64,000 nt of DNA from Phytophthora quininea (taxonomy: Eukaryota; Oomycota; Peronosporomycetes; Peronosporales; Peronosporaceae). The stretch spans positions 62,001 to 126,000 of the forward strand of contig JAAVTG010000067.1 of NCBI GenBank assembly GCA_011947345.1. Direction: 5' to 3'. The notes under the pieces were generated by a model. The model saw nothing but the letters and a program-made list of their open reading frames with translations. It did no database searches and had not been told where the DNA came from. Shown in pieces: positions 10,565 through 21,979 of the stretch; positions within the stretch are counted from its first letter, which is position 1, and every line of letters starts with the position of its first letter. The position numbers were made by a program, and so were the translations under genes.

Positions 10565-10957
10565 TTGTGTTACATCGAGTTAGTGAAGTGGACTCTCAAG
10601 CAGGACACTGACTCGTCAGAGGGAAACCTCGATAAACCGAGGGTAGTCTTGATAGGCTCTGGCAACTATGTCAGACACTCTACCGTTCGAGATAGCCAGT
10701 GGTACGCTGAGGCTCTTCAAGGGCGAAGTGGCGACACGGTCACTATCCGTCTCGCGACGGGGGCTTGTGTCACGGTGCCGAGGGTCCCGATGGAGCTTAG
10801 GCTGAAGTTCTTGGACTTCGATAGCGTGGAACGCTGTCTGGTCCTTGACCTAGATTCGAGGTACGACCTCATCCTTGGCATGGCGTGGCTAGAGTGCCAC
10901 GAGCCATGGATCGATTTGGCGGTCGAAGATCTTGGGCGCTACACGTATCGCTCCTAG
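10565..10957 (+). pseudogene. Gypsy aspartic protease, active site lost
   Basis: The open frame carries a retropepsin-like fold: a VVLIGSGNYVRHS loop, a TVTIRLATGACVTVPRVP strand pair and the C-terminal ILGMAWLECHEPWID segment typical of gypsy proteases (I-L-G-M-x-W-L). The catalytic triad Asp-Ser/Thr-Gly should lie in the first loop. Here Asp is replaced by Gly and a few residues after it are missing, so the enzyme cannot cleave a polyprotein. The frame closes at a TAG just after the domain. Confidence 0.7.
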
Positions 10958-11465
10958 CGGAGCTTTGGCGAGTCATGAACCCACCTCTGTTAGGAAGCAG
11001 AAGCGCTATTGGCGCAAGCACTGGGCCGAGTCGACCATGGTGCTGGGTGTCGGTGTTCCGAGTTGGTGGACGGCACCGTGAAGGACTGTGGTCCTGAAAG
11101 TTGTGCGGCGGCACGTACTCCGTCGAGTGGCTGCAGTTTCAGACCGAGTGTGTCACTGAGTGTCCCGGACACCGAGCGTTTGAGGTCTGTTAATTGTGCG
11201 GTGAAACGTACTCCACTGAGCTTCGTCGGTCGTGGACCGAGCGAGTCGCTGGGTGTCCGAAGTGACACTGGGCCTTCAGGGAAGGTCGTTACGTCGACTG
11301 CGGCGAGTGCCGCCCGCGATCAAAGATCTCACGACGCTTCGCGTGGCGCCCCCTCGGGCGAATCCACCCATTCGAGAGGCGCCGAGGGCGCAGTGATCCC
11401 CGTCCCCGTCTGGACGTGCCTCGGCGAGGCGGAGGCGTCGGAAAGCGCGGCGCGCGCGACACAAG
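10958..11465 (+). other. Low-complexity linker of gypsy pol
   Basis: A Ser/Arg/Ala/Gly-rich region between protease and RT. A 163-codon frame (11009-11500) spans most of it without recognisable domains. GC is higher than on either side. It occupies the variable linker position of these elements. Confidence 0.4.
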
Positions 11466-13200
11466 GTGTCTGTAGCGCCAAGGGCGTCGACCGCGCCTAG
11501 CAGTGCTCAGCGGTCGGGCTGTGAGCAGCTCTACACTCTCGTCGACGGAGTGACGGGTGCGATCGAAGGAGGCATGCGCCTCGATGACCTGCCAAGTGTT
11601 GGCGAGCTCTTAGAGCTGGACGAGATGTCCGTCGCCGAGTTTGGGGCGGCGCTGAAGGACGGCGAGCTTGCCGAAGTGGTCATCATTCGACCCGAAGACG
11701 AGTTGAACTCGTCGTCCCTCGCGGACGAGTCGGTCTTGGTCGAGACCAAGAAAGCATTGAATGCGCGGAGTGGGTCAGCGATCCTGAAGGACCCGACTGA
11801 CCCCTTCTATTATTTGCTTAAGGAGTATGGAGACATTGTCTCGAAGGAGCCACCTAGCGGCCCCCTCCTGACCGAGGGGTCCGTCATAAATTGACCTGGT
11901 TCCCGGAACGGAGTACTGCGTCACACGCCAGTGGGCCTTGCCGAAGGAGCAGTGCGACGTCATTGACGCCTTCTTCCGTGCTAAGCACGCGACAGGGCTT
12001 GTGCGTGAGAGCAAGTCTCCGCACTCCACGCCGATGTTCTGAGTCAGAAAACCTAACGGCAAGTGGCGCATCGTTCATGCTTTCAATAAGCTGAACGCGG
12101 CCACGATCCCGGCGCAGACGCCGATTCCTAGAAAGGATGTTCTTCAGAACAACTTGGTTGGTTGTACCATGTATAGAGCGCTCGACTTAGTCGATGGCTA
12201 TTACCAACTTCTCATGCGAGCGGGCGATGTGCCGCTGACAGCGGTGAGCACCCCGAGCGGCATGCTCTAGGAGTGGCTCGTTATGCCCCAAGGGCTGTCG
12301 AACGCGCCGGCGACATTCAATCGTCTCGTGACGCAGTTGTTCCGGCCTCATCGGGCGTATGCACAGACATACTTCGACGACATCTTCGTCCACAGTCGTG
12401 CTGAGCACGGGAAGACTGACGTCGAGATGCACGTGGAGCATCTGCGAGCGGTGCTCGAGTGCATGCGCACGAATAAGCTGTACGCCAACGCAGACAAGTG
12501 TGTCTTTGGTGCCGAGGAGATTCCCTTCCTCGGCTGCTTCATTGGGAAGCGTGGCTTGCGGGCAGATCCTGCCAAGGTGAAGGCCATTGTTGACTGGCCG
12601 GTTCCTATGAACCAGAAGGACCTTCGCAAGTGGCTTGGCCTCGCCATTTTCTTGCACAAGTACAGCGAAAATTACGCTGAGCTGGCTAGGCCATTGTCCA
12701 ATCTCCTTAAGAAGGATACGGACTGGTGTTGGCATGCCGAGCACGAGGCTGCGTTTGCGCAGATCAAGGAGAGCCTCCTGCAGGCGCCGATACTGGCGCT
12801 GCCGGACCCCGATCGTCCGTTTAGCGTCGTCTGTGACGCTTCCGATTTTGCCATAGGCTGCTCTTTGCTTCAAGTTGACGCCGAGGGGCGTGAACGTGTG
12901 ATCGCGTTTGAGTCTCGCCAGCTTAAAGCTGCGGAGAAGAACTACCCAGTTCACGACAAGGAGCTACTTGCAATGAAGTACGCTCTCGCCAAATTCAGGG
13001 TGCATCTGCTCGGCTCTAAGCCATTCGTGATCTTCACGGATCATGCGTCGCTACACACTGCGACACAGTCGCCTCACCTCTCGCAGAGGATGGCCTGATG
13101 GCTCTCCTTCTTCGCGGAGTACAACTTCGAGGTGAAGAACAAGCCTGGCAGGCAAAATGTCCTGGCCAATGCGCTGTCGCGCCGACTGGACTATGAGCTT
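11466..13200 (+). pseudogene. Gypsy reverse transcriptase and RNase H, three in-frame stops
   Basis: The leader 11466-11894 contains KDPTDPFYYLLKEYGDIVSK, the conserved lead-in to gypsy RT. After a frame break near 11890 the RT follows: RKPNGKWRIVHAFNKLN, LDLVDGYYQL, MPQGLSNAPATFNRL and the catalytic YFDD box at 12370-12381, then FLGCFIGKRGL. RNase H follows with Asp in VVCDASDFAIG, Glu in KELLAMKYALAKF and Asp in VIFTDHASL, all kept. TGA at 12040, TAG at 12268 and TGA at 13096 interrupt the same frame. The last two stand where Trp is expected, as single G-to-A changes would produce. The catalytic residues are intact, so the decay is recent. Confidence 0.85.
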
Positions 13201-14587
13201 TCTCATGTCACGATGGTGACGTCGTCGGTGACAGATTTGATCCGAGCAGCGTATGCACAGGACGAGTCCTGTGTCGCATTGCTGCGCATTCTGGGGAGTG
13301 AGGAGTTTAAAGACTCGAAGACAGAACTGTCTGGGCGCTTGCGCGCGTGCTGCATCGCTACGCCTGCGATGGCGGCCTGCTGTACTACAGCACGGGTCCC
13401 GATAACCCTCCACGTGTGGGTGTGCCTCATGATGAGGAACGGATACTCTACGAGGTTCACGACGCTCCCACGAGCGGCCATCTTGGTCGCGAGAAGACCT
13501 ATAGCTCAGTGAGCTCCATGTACTGGTGGCCCAAGCTGTACAAGTGGGTCCGCACGTGCGAGACGTGTCAACGGGTAAAACCCTCGCCGGATGCAGCGGC
13601 GCCGCTGGAGAGCTTGCCTGTATCCAGTGGGTGTTGGCAGTCCATGAGTATGGACTTTGTGTTTGGCCTGCCGAAGGACTCGGCAGGCAACACGGGTATT
13701 GTGGTCTTTGTTGACCGATTGAGCAAGATGGCTCACTTAGTGGCGGTGCCGGACTCCATTGATGGGGAGAGTACAGCCTCGCTGTTCATCGATCGCGTCG
13801 TTCGGCAGCATGGGCTGCCGGAGACGATCGTCTCGGATCGAGATCCGCGCTTCACGGGGAAGTTTTGGACGTCCGTCTTTGGGTGCTAGACACACGACTG
13901 GACATGCCCACGGCGGACCATCTGCAGACCCACGGTCAGACCGAACGCGTCAATCGCATCGTCAAGGACGTCTTGCGCAGCGTGTGCGCTGAAACTCCTA
14001 AGCGGTGGAGCGCCATGCTCCCGCTTGTCGAGTTTGCATTGAACAATGCCGTGCATGCCTCTTCAGGATTCACTCCGTTCTACGTGAACGGCTTAGCGCA
14101 CCCGTGCGTCACCCTTTCCCCGCCACTTCGTGGCCACGGGCTTGGTGGGGGAGGGATAGCTCCCGAGCTTGCTGATGTCAGCCCTCTTGCGGTACGCAAG
14201 CAAGTCGATGACTTCCTCTCGACGAGGTTGAGCGTCTTACGCAGTGTGCGCGGCGCGATGGCTGAAAGCCAAGATGTTCAAAAGGAACACGCCGATGCTA
14301 ACGGCAAAGGCAACGTGTGGGAGTTACAGGCAATTGCTCGTGGAGCTGCATCGCCGACATCGGCACCTGCTGGAAGGCAGACGGACCGCCGTCCACCCCC
14401 AGCTCTTCTCGATGATAATGAAGAGCTCCACTATCATGTGGAACAACTTCTTGCGCGACGTCGTCGCAGAGGACGTATCCAGTACTTCGTGAAGTGGCGT
14501 GGGTATCCACATTCACAGAACTCATGGGAGTTGACGTTCCCCTCCGGCAATTTGATCGCTGCGTCGAGAGGGAAATCATCGAGTTAG
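13201..14587 (+). pseudogene. Gypsy integrase with C-terminal chromodomain, frameshifted
   Basis: The zinc-binding HHCC region (EVHDAPTSGHLGREK; CETCQR) is followed by the catalytic core: Asp in MSMDFVFGLP, Asp in VSDRDPRFTGKFW and Glu in HGQTERVNRIVKDVL. A one-base shift near 13885 divides the core between two frames (13347-13889 and 13865-14587), just before the segment with the Glu. The C terminus (about 14411-14570) is a chromodomain: YHVEQLLARRRRRGRIQYFV, then KWRGYPHSQNSWE. Chromodomains of this branch guide integration to modified histones. The frame ends at TAG 14585-14587. Confidence 0.85.
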
Positions 14588-14823
14588 TAGCAGTGGGTTA
14601 GTTGTTAGATCACGTGAAGCTCACGCAAGCGATCGAGAGTTGAACCCTTCTGTCGGCACGAATTGTAATTTATATTTTTCCTGCCTGACGCTGTCCGCAG
14701 GTTGCCCAGGTGTATGGGGTTGTGGAGCCGACGCTACACTCTCACTCACTCACTCACTCACTCACTCACTCACTCTCACACACACTTACGCACACACACA
14801 CTGAATACAAACATCTGCACGCG
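14588..14823. other. Gypsy 3' tail and element boundary
   Basis: About 236 bp separating the chromodomain stop from the Helitron helicase stop on the opposite strand. It should contain the gypsy 3' end, possibly part of an LTR, and the Helitron 3' end. I could not identify a CTRR terminus with hairpin or an LTR TG..CA border. Confidence 0.4.
14741..14802. repeat. (CTCA)n and (CA)n microsatellite
   Basis: About nine CTCA tetramers (14741-14776) continue into a CA-rich dinucleotide run to about 14802. It lies in non-coding sequence between gypsy and Helitron remnants. Confidence 0.9.
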
Positions 14824-15485
14824 TCAAATACTAAGAAAAGCATTTGTCAACGTCACGCTGTGGGAGTGGAAAAGACGTCTGTACATAATGTTGTTGGTGT
14901 AGACACCATCTAGTTCTTACAATTAATGCCTTGAAATTCTCCCGCGAGGTAACTCTAGATAGAGCCACGTATAACTAACCATGGGAATAGCACGGCATCG
15001 ACAGTAAAGGACCAAGTTCTGGAGATTCTGTCCCTTTGCTTGTCAGCGCAAAAGCTGGTTGTGCAGGAAACTCCTTGCGTCGTAGCTGGAAGGGAAAGTC
15101 GCGGATTTTGGCGCCACAGATGAACATGATCCGCACGTTGCCCTTGGCGCTCTCCAGTTATGATAGTCGCGTGAATCATATGCGGTTTAAGCTCCACTAC
15201 GCAGCAGTCGTGTACCATTACAGAGTCCCAAGTCTGGATTTAAGTTCCTCGTCGGCATGATAGGGGTGCCCTTCTTGAGGATCAGCTTGTGCGGCATGAT
15301 ACCGTTGAGATTCACCGAATGTAAGAGCTCGGACTTAAAAACTTCCACATAATCCATTCGTGCGCCGTATGGGGAGCCGCTCTGCGACCGCTTAGTTTAT
15401 CCATTGTATTTGTCATCGTCAAAATAGTGCGATTCGCGAAGTACTCATCTGTAGTCATGTTTGGGTCGTTGATATCATCGTACAT
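14824..15485 (-). pseudogene. Helitron RepHel helicase C terminus (PIF1-like), decayed
   Basis: The minus strand read from 15485 gives MTTDEYFANRTILTMTN, HSVNLNGIMPHKLILKKGTP, RNLNPDLGLCNGTRLL, IHATIITGERQGQR, RDFPFQLRRKEFPAQPAFAL, then SHG-stop-LYVALSRVTSREN and DGVYTNNIMYRRLF, ending TGA at 14824-14826. This is the order of the last helicase motifs of Helitron Rep-helicases, which unwind DNA during rolling-circle transposition. The helicase signature FSHGQLYVALSRV is recognisable, with the Gln codon turned into TAG (14975-14977). The pieces lie in three frames, and the segment between IL and HSVNLNG is shorter than usual. Rep and the helicase N terminus are absent. The part right of 15026 is repeated 27 more times; the part left of it occurs only here. 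Confidence 0.85.
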
Positions 15486-16065
15486 AGACTAATTATGAAT
15501 CTGCTCTGGTCAGACTATATCTCAGTAAGATATCCCAACAAGAAATAGAGACTACTGCAACTCTGATAACACGGAACGTGCGCGCAAAACTGCACGGTGC
15601 GGGAATCGAACCCACGTCCTACGTCTTCTCACACTAGGCATCGACCACTGAGCCAGATGACTTTCGTCGAAGTCTTACCCTGGTCACATAATCTTATATC
15701 TTATATCCAACATGCAACCATATGCAATCTTAGCGCGACATTTGAGGACGCAAGCGCGTGGCAACATATCTGCCAACGCTCGCTACCACAATTTCAGCCT
15801 CATTTTCGAAGATGACACGCCGTGGTCGACCGAAACGCGTACAGAGGGCAAGAGGTGACAACGGGCGATTCGTCCAAACAACGCTGCGCGTGTGTTGCTG
15901 CGCGTGGTCGACTTGGTGCGCGTGTGTGTTGCTGCGCGTGGACGACTTGGTGCGCACGGACGACTTGGTGCGCACTGTCGACTTGGTGCGCGTGTGTTGC
16001 TGCGCGTGGACGACTTGGTGCGCGTGTGTGTTGCTGCGTGTGGACGACTTGGTGCGCGTGTGTGT
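15026..16065. repeat. Array unit 1
   Basis: Segment 15026-15885 and satellite 15886-16065 (180 bp, the shortest). This is the only unit whose left side continues into unique helicase sequence. AT-hook ATG is at 15812; its frame reads through the satellite to 16300 (162 codons). Confidence 0.95.
15586..15667 (-). ncRNA. tRNA-like Pol III unit (copy 1 of 28)
   Basis: On the minus strand there is a perfect A box, TGGCTCAGTGG (15655-15645), and a perfect B box, GGTTCGATTCC (15612-15602). They are 43 nt apart start to start, as in an intron-less tRNA. A T-stem/loop forms (GTGGG/CCCGC) and a TTTT terminator lies at 15589-15586. A TATA-like element (GATATAAGATATAAG, about 15707-15693) lies some 25-40 bp upstream of the expected start. 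The 5' acceptor strand does not pair with the 3' side (ACCGTGC), the D-stem needs a bulge, and the anticodon stem does not form, although T33 would precede GAG. It is therefore a tRNA pseudogene or tRNA-derived SINE head, not a decoding tRNA. The internal promoter and terminator look functional. The predicted transcript is about 80 nt. Confidence 0.6.
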
Positions 16066-17262
16066 TTCTGTCCCTTTGCTTGTCAGCGCAAAAGCTGGTT
16101 GTGCAGGAAACTCCTTGCGTCGTAGCTGGAAGGGAAAGTCGCGGATTTTGGCGCCACAGATGAACATGATCCGCACGTTGCCCTTGGCGCTCTCCAGTTA
16201 TGATAGTCGCGTGAATCATATGCGGTTTAAGCTCCACTACGCAGCAGTCGTGTACCATTACAGAGTCCCAAGTCTGGATTTAAGTTCCTCGTCGGCATGA
16301 TAGGGGTGCCCTTCTTGAGGATCAGCTTGTGCGGCATGATACCGTTGAGATTCACCGAATGTAAGAGCTCGGACTTAAAAACTTCCACATAATCCATTCG
16401 TGCGCCGTATGGGGAGCCGCTCTGCGACCGCTTAGTTTATCCATTGTATTTGTCATCGTCAAAATAGTGCGATTCGCGAAGTACTCATCTGTAGTCATGT
16501 TTGGGTCGTTGATATCATCGTACATAGACTAATTATGAATCTGCTCTGGTCAGACTATATCTCAGTAAGATATCCCAACAAGAAATAGAGACTACTGCAA
16601 CTCTGATAACACGGAACGTGCGCGCAAAACTGCACGGTGCGGGAATCGAACCCACGTCCTACGTCTTCTCACACTAGGCATCGACCACTGAGCCAGATGA
16701 CTTTCGTCGAAGTCTTACCCTGGTCACATAATCTTATATCTTATATCCAACATGCAACCATATGCAATCTTAGCGCGACATTTGAGGACGCAAGCGCGTG
16801 GCAACATATCTGCCAACGCTCGCTACCACAATTTCAGCCTCATTTTCGAAGATGACACGCCGTGGTCGACCGAAACGCGTACAGAGGGCAAGAGGTGACA
16901 ACGGGCGATTCGTCCAAACAACGCTGCGCGTGTGTGCTGCGCGTGGTCGACTTGGTGCGCGTGTGTGCTGCGCACGGACGACTTGGTGCGCACGGACGAC
17001 TTGGTGCGCACGGACGACTTGGTGCGTCGACTTGGTGCGCGTGTGTTGCTGCGCGTGGACGATTGGTGCGCACGGACGACTTGGTGCGCACGGACGACTT
17101 GGTGCGCACTGTCGACTTGGTGCGCGTGTGTGCTGCGCGTGGACGACTTGGTGCGCACGGACGACTTGGTGCGCACTGTCGACTTGGTGCGTGTGTTGCT
17201 GCGCGTGGACGACTTGGTGCGCGTGTGTTGCTGCGTGTGGACGACTTGGTGCGCGTGTGTGT
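16066..17262. repeat. Array unit 2
   Basis: Satellite 16926-17262 (337 bp) with several damaged modules (a head joined directly to a truncated L near 17025-17060). tRNA-like element 16626-16707, intact boxes. AT-hook frame 16852-17322. Confidence 0.95.
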
Positions 17263-20200
17263 TTCTGTCCCTTTGCTTGTCAGCGCAAAAGCTGGTTGTG
17301 CAGGAAACTCCTTGCGTCGTAGCTGGAAGGGAAAGTCGCGGATTTTGGCGCCACAGATGAACATGATCCGCACGTTGCCCTTGGCGCTCTCCAGTTATGA
17401 TAGTCGCGTGAATCATATGCGGTTTAAGCTCCACTACGCAGCAGTCGTGTACCATTACAGAGTCCCAAGTCTGGATTTAAGTTCCTCGTCGGCATGATAG
17501 GGGTGCCCTTCTTGAGGATCAGCTTGTGCGGCATGATACCGTTGAGATTCACCGAATGTAAGAGCTCGGACTTAAAAACTTCCACATAATCCATTCGTGC
17601 GCCGTATGGGGAGCCGCTCTGCGACCGCTTAGTTTATCCATTGTATTTGTCATCGTCAAAATAGTGCGATTCGCGAAGTACTCATCTGTAGTCATGTTTG
17701 GGTCGTTGATATCATCGTACATAGACTAATTATGAATCTGCTCTGGTCAGACTATATCTCAGTAAGATATCCCAACAAGAAATAGAGACTACTGCAACTC
17801 TGATAACACGGAACGTGCGCGCAAAACTGCACGGTGCGGGAATCGAACCCACGTCCTACGTCTTCTCACACTAGGCATCGACCACTGAGCCAGATGACTT
17901 TCGTCGAAGTCTTACCCTGGTCACATAATCTTATATCTTATATCCAACATGCAACCATATGCAATCTTAGCGCGACATTTGAGGACGCAAGCGCGTGGCA
18001 ACATATCTGCCAACGCTCGCTACCACAATTTCAGCCTCATTTTCGAAGATGACACGCCGTGGTCGACCGAAACGCGTACAGAGGGCAAGAGGTGACAACG
18101 GGCGTTCGTCCAAACAACGCTGCGCAGTGTGTTGCTGCGCGTGGTCGACTTGGTGCGCGTGTGTTGCTGCGCGTGGACGACTTGGTGCGCACGGACGACT
18201 TGGTGCGCACGGACGACTTGGTGCGCACTGTCGACTTGGTGCGCGTGTGTTGCTGCGCGTGGACGATTTGGTGCGCACGGACGACTTGGTGCGCACGGAC
18301 GACTTGGTGCGCACTGTCGACTTGGTGCGCGTGTGTGTTGCTGCGCGTGGACGACTTGGTGCGCACGGACGACTTGGTGCGCACTGTCGACTTGGTGCGC
18401 GTGTGTTGCTGCGCGTGGACGATTTGGTGCGCACGGACGACTTGGTGCGCACGGACGACTTGGTGCGCACTGTCGACTTGGTGCGCGTGTGTGTTGCTGC
18501 GCGTGGACGATTTGGTGCGCACGGACGACTTGGTGCGCACGGACGACTTGGTGCGCACTGTCGACTTGGTGCGCGTGTGTGTTGCTGCGCGTGGACGACT
18601 TGGTGCGCACGGACGACTTGGTGCGCACTGTCGACTTGGTGCGCGTGTGTGTTGCTGCGCGTGGACGATTTGGTGCGCACGGACGACTTGGTGCGCACGG
18701 ACGGGTGCGCACTGTCGACTTGGTGCGCGTGTGTTGCTGCGCGTGGACGATTTGGTGCGCACGGACGACTTGGTGCGCACGGACGACTTGGTGCGCACTG
18801 TCGACTTGGTGCGCGTGTGTTGCTGCGCGTGGACGACTTGGTGCGCACGGACGACTTGGTGCGCACTGTCGACTTGGTGCGCGTGTGTGTTGCTGCGCGT
18901 GGACGACATGGTGCGCACTGTCGACTTGGTGCGCGTGTGTTGCTGCGCGTGGACGACTTGGTGCGCACGGACGACTTGGTGCGCACTGTCGACTTGGTGC
19001 GCGTGTGTGTTGCTGCGCGTGGACGATTTGGTGCGCACGGACGACTTGGTGCGCACGGACGACTTGGTGCGCACTGTCGACTTGGTGCGCGTGTGTGTTG
19101 CTGCGCGTGGACGATTTGGTGCGCACGGACGACTTGGTGCGCACGGACGACTTGGTGCGCACTGTCGACTTGGTGCGCGTGTGTGCTGCGCGTGGACGGG
19201 TGCGCACGGACGACTTGTGCGCACGGACGACTTGGTGCGCACTGTCGACTTGGTGCGCGTGTGTGTTGCTGCGCGTGGACGACTTGGTGCGCACGGACGA
19301 CTTGGTGCGCACGGACGACTTGGTGCGCGTGTGTGCTGCGCGTGGACGACTTGGTGCGCACGGACGACTTGGTGCGCACGGACGACTTGGTGCGCACTGT
19401 CGACTTGGTGCGCGTGTGTGTTGCGCGTGGACGACTTGGTGCGCACGGACGACTTGGTGCGCACGGACGACTTGGTGCGCACTGTCGACTTGGTGCGCGT
19501 GTGTGTTGCTGCGCGTGGACGACTTGGTGCGCACGGACGACTTGGTGCGCACTGTCGACTTGGTGCGCGTGTGTGCTGCGCGTGGACGACTTGGTGCGCA
19601 CGGACGACTTGGTGCGCACGGACGACTTGGTGCGCACTGTCGACTTGGTGCGCGTGTGTGTTGCTGCGCGTGGACGATTTGGTGCGCACGGACGACTTGG
19701 TGCGCACGGACGACTTGGTGCGCACTGTCGACTTGGTGCGCGTGTGTGTTGCTGCGCGTGGACGACTTGGTGCGCACGGACGACTTGGTGCGCACTGTCG
19801 ACTTGGTGCGCGTGTGTGTTGCTGCGCGTGGACGATTTGGTGCGCACGGACGACTTGGTGCGCACGGACGACTTGGTGCGCACTGTCGACTTGGTGCGCG
19901 TGTGTGTTGCTGCGCGTGGACGACTTGGTGCGCACGGACGACTTGGTGCGCACTGTCGACTTGGTGCGCGTGTGTGCTGCGCGTGGACGATTTGGTGCGC
20001 ACGGACGACTTGGTGCGCACGGACGACTTGGTGCGCGTCGACTTGGTGCGCGTGTTGTTGCTGCGCGTGGACGACGGTGCGCACGGACGACTTGGTGCGC
20101 ACGGACGACTTGGTGCGCACTGTCGACTTGGTGCGCGTGTGTGCTGCGCGTGGACGACTTGGTGCGCACGGACGACTTGGTGCGCACTGTCGACTTGGTG

Positions 20201-20778
20201 CGCGTGTGTGTTGCTGCGCGTGGACGACTTGGTGCGCACGGACGACTTGGTGCGCACGGACGACTTGGTGCGCACTGTCGACTTGGTGCGCGTGTGTTGC
20301 TGCGCGTGGACGACTTGGTGCGCACGGACGACTTGGTGCGCACGGACGACTTGGTGCGCACTGTCGACTTGGTGCGCGTGTGTGTTGCTGCGCGTGGACG
20401 ATTTGGTGCGCACGGACGACTTGGTGCGCACGGACGACTTGGTGCGCACTGTCGACTTGGTGCGCGTGTGTGCTGCGCGTGGACGACTTGGTGCGCACGG
20501 ACGACTTGGTGCGCACTGTCGACTTGGTGCGCGTGTGTGTTGCTGCGCGTGGACGACTTGGTGCGCACGGACGACTTGGTGCGCACTGTCGACTTGGTGC
20601 GCGTGTGTTGCTGCGCGTGGACGACTTGGTGCGCGTGTGTGTTGCTGCGCGTGGACGACTTGGTGCGCACGGACGACTTGGTGCGCACTGTCGACTTGGT
20701 GCGCGTGTGTTGCTGCGCGTGGACGACTTGGTGCGCGTGTGTGTTGCTGCGTGTGGACGACTTGGTGCGCGTGTGTGT
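17263..20778. repeat. Array unit 3, with the longest satellite
   Basis: Satellite 18124-20778 is 2655 bp. tRNA-like element 17823-17904. The AT-hook frame from ATG 18049 stays open to 20838 (929 codons) because the satellite has no stops. The segment end reads gggcgttcgtcc, with one A lost against the usual gggcgattcgtcc, and the first head is gcagtgtgttg. Damaged modules lie near 18700, 19195 and 20040-20075. Confidence 0.95.
18124..20778. repeat. Higher-order satellite, reference block
   Basis: Three modules build the block. The head H is 34 bp, starting gcgcgtgtgtgttgctg and ending gcgtggacgayttggt. L is the 18-mer gcgcacggacgacttggt. T is the 18-mer gcgcactgtcgacttggt and carries a SalI site. 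They combine as H-T (52 bp), H-L-T (70 bp) or H-L-L-T (88 bp), with occasional H-L-L. The end of H carries a variable base: CATGG heads go directly to T, CTTGG heads mostly take one L, and TTTGG heads mostly take two. Many heads lack one GT. The same grammar holds in all 27 blocks. Confidence 0.9.
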
Positions 20779-21979
20779 TTCTGTCCCTTTGCTTGTCAGC
20801 GCAAAAGCTGGTTGTGCAGGAAACTCCTTGCGTCGTAGCTGGAAGGGAAAGTCGCGGATTTTGGCGCACAGATGAACATGATCCGCACGTTGCCCTTGGC
20901 GCTCTCCAGTTATGATAGTCGCGTGAATCATATGCGGTTTAAGCTCCACTACGCAGCAGTCGTGTACCATTACAGAGTCCCAAGTCTGGATTTAAGTTCC
21001 TCGTCGGCATGATAGGGTGCCCTTCTTGAGGATCAGCTTGTGCGGCATGATACCGTTGAGATTCACCGAATGTAAGAGCTCGGACTTAAAAACTTCCACA
21101 TAATCCATTCGTGCGCCGTATGGGGGAGCCGCTCTGCGACCGCTTAGTTTATCCATTGTATTTGTCATCGTCAAAATAGTGCGATTCGCGAAGTACTCAT
21201 CTGTAGTCATGTTTGGGTCGTTGATATCATCGTACATAGACTAATTATGAATCTGCTCTGGTCAGACTATATCTCAGTAAGATATCCCAACAAGAAATAG
21301 AGACTACTGCAACTCTGATAACACGGAACGTGCGCGCAAAACTGCACGGTGCGGGAATCGAACCCACGTCCTACGTCTTCTCACACTAGGCATCGACCAC
21401 TGAGCCAGATGACTTTCGTCGAAGTCTTACCCTGGTCACATAATCTTATATCTTATATCCAACATGCAACCATATGCAATCTTAGCGCGACATTTGAGGA
21501 CGCAAGCGCGTGGCAACATATCTGCCAACGCTCGCTACCACAATTTCAGCCTCATTTTCGAAGATGACACGCCGTGGTCGACCGAAACGCGTACAGAGGG
21601 CAAGAGGTGACAACGGGCGATTCGTCCAAACAACGCTGCGCGTGTGTGTTGCTGCGCGTGGTCGACTTGGTGCGCGTGTGTGTGCTGCGCGTGGACGACT
21701 TGGTGCGCACGGACGACTTGGTGCGCACTGTCGACTTGGTGCGCGTGTGTGTTGCTGCGCGTGGACGATTTGGTGCGCACGGACGACTTGGTGCGCACGG
21801 ACGACTTGGTGCGCACTGTCGACTTGGTGCGCGTGTGTGTTGCTGCGCGTGGACGACTTGGTGCGCACGGACGACTTGGTGCGCACGGACGACTTGGTGC
21901 GCGTGTGTGTCTGCTGCGCGTGGACGACTTGGTGCGCGTGTGTGTTGCTGCGTGTGGACGACTTGGTGCGCGTGTGTGT
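20779..21979. repeat. Array unit 4
   Basis: Satellite 21638-21979 (342 bp, the common short form). tRNA-like element 21338-21419. The segment has ggcgcacag (one C lost), gataggg with three G, and gtatggggg with five G. AT-hook frame 21564-22214. Confidence 0.95.

Larger units (their letters stand above)
9880..14600 (+). mobile_element. Decayed Ty3/gypsy chromovirus
   Basis: Coding traces run in the order gag, protease, reverse transcriptase, RNase H, integrase, chromodomain, which is the Ty3/gypsy order. The terminal chromodomain marks the chromovirus branch. I could not identify a pair of LTRs, a primer-binding site or a target-site duplication. The left end is vague, and the right end lies between the chromodomain stop (14587) and the CTCA microsatellite (14741). 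The element carries at least three in-frame stops and several frameshifts and cannot be autonomous. Confidence 0.85.

Noticed and set aside
15586..15667. Functional tRNA gene
   Set aside because: The A and B boxes are perfect, but acceptor and anticodon stems do not pair.
15597..15815. 72-codon plus-strand ORF (MRESNPRP...) present in most units
   Set aside because: It is the antisense of the tRNA-like element plus upstream DNA and begins at a GTG. Conservation is explained by the array.
17967..20970. ORFs of 849 to 977 codons on both strands of the large satellite, with HTRTKS-, SRPCAP- or CAWTTWCART-like repeats
   Set aside because: The satellite consensus has no stop in any frame, so long ORFs on both strands are automatic. 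Only the AT-hook-initiated plus-strand frame is kept as a question.
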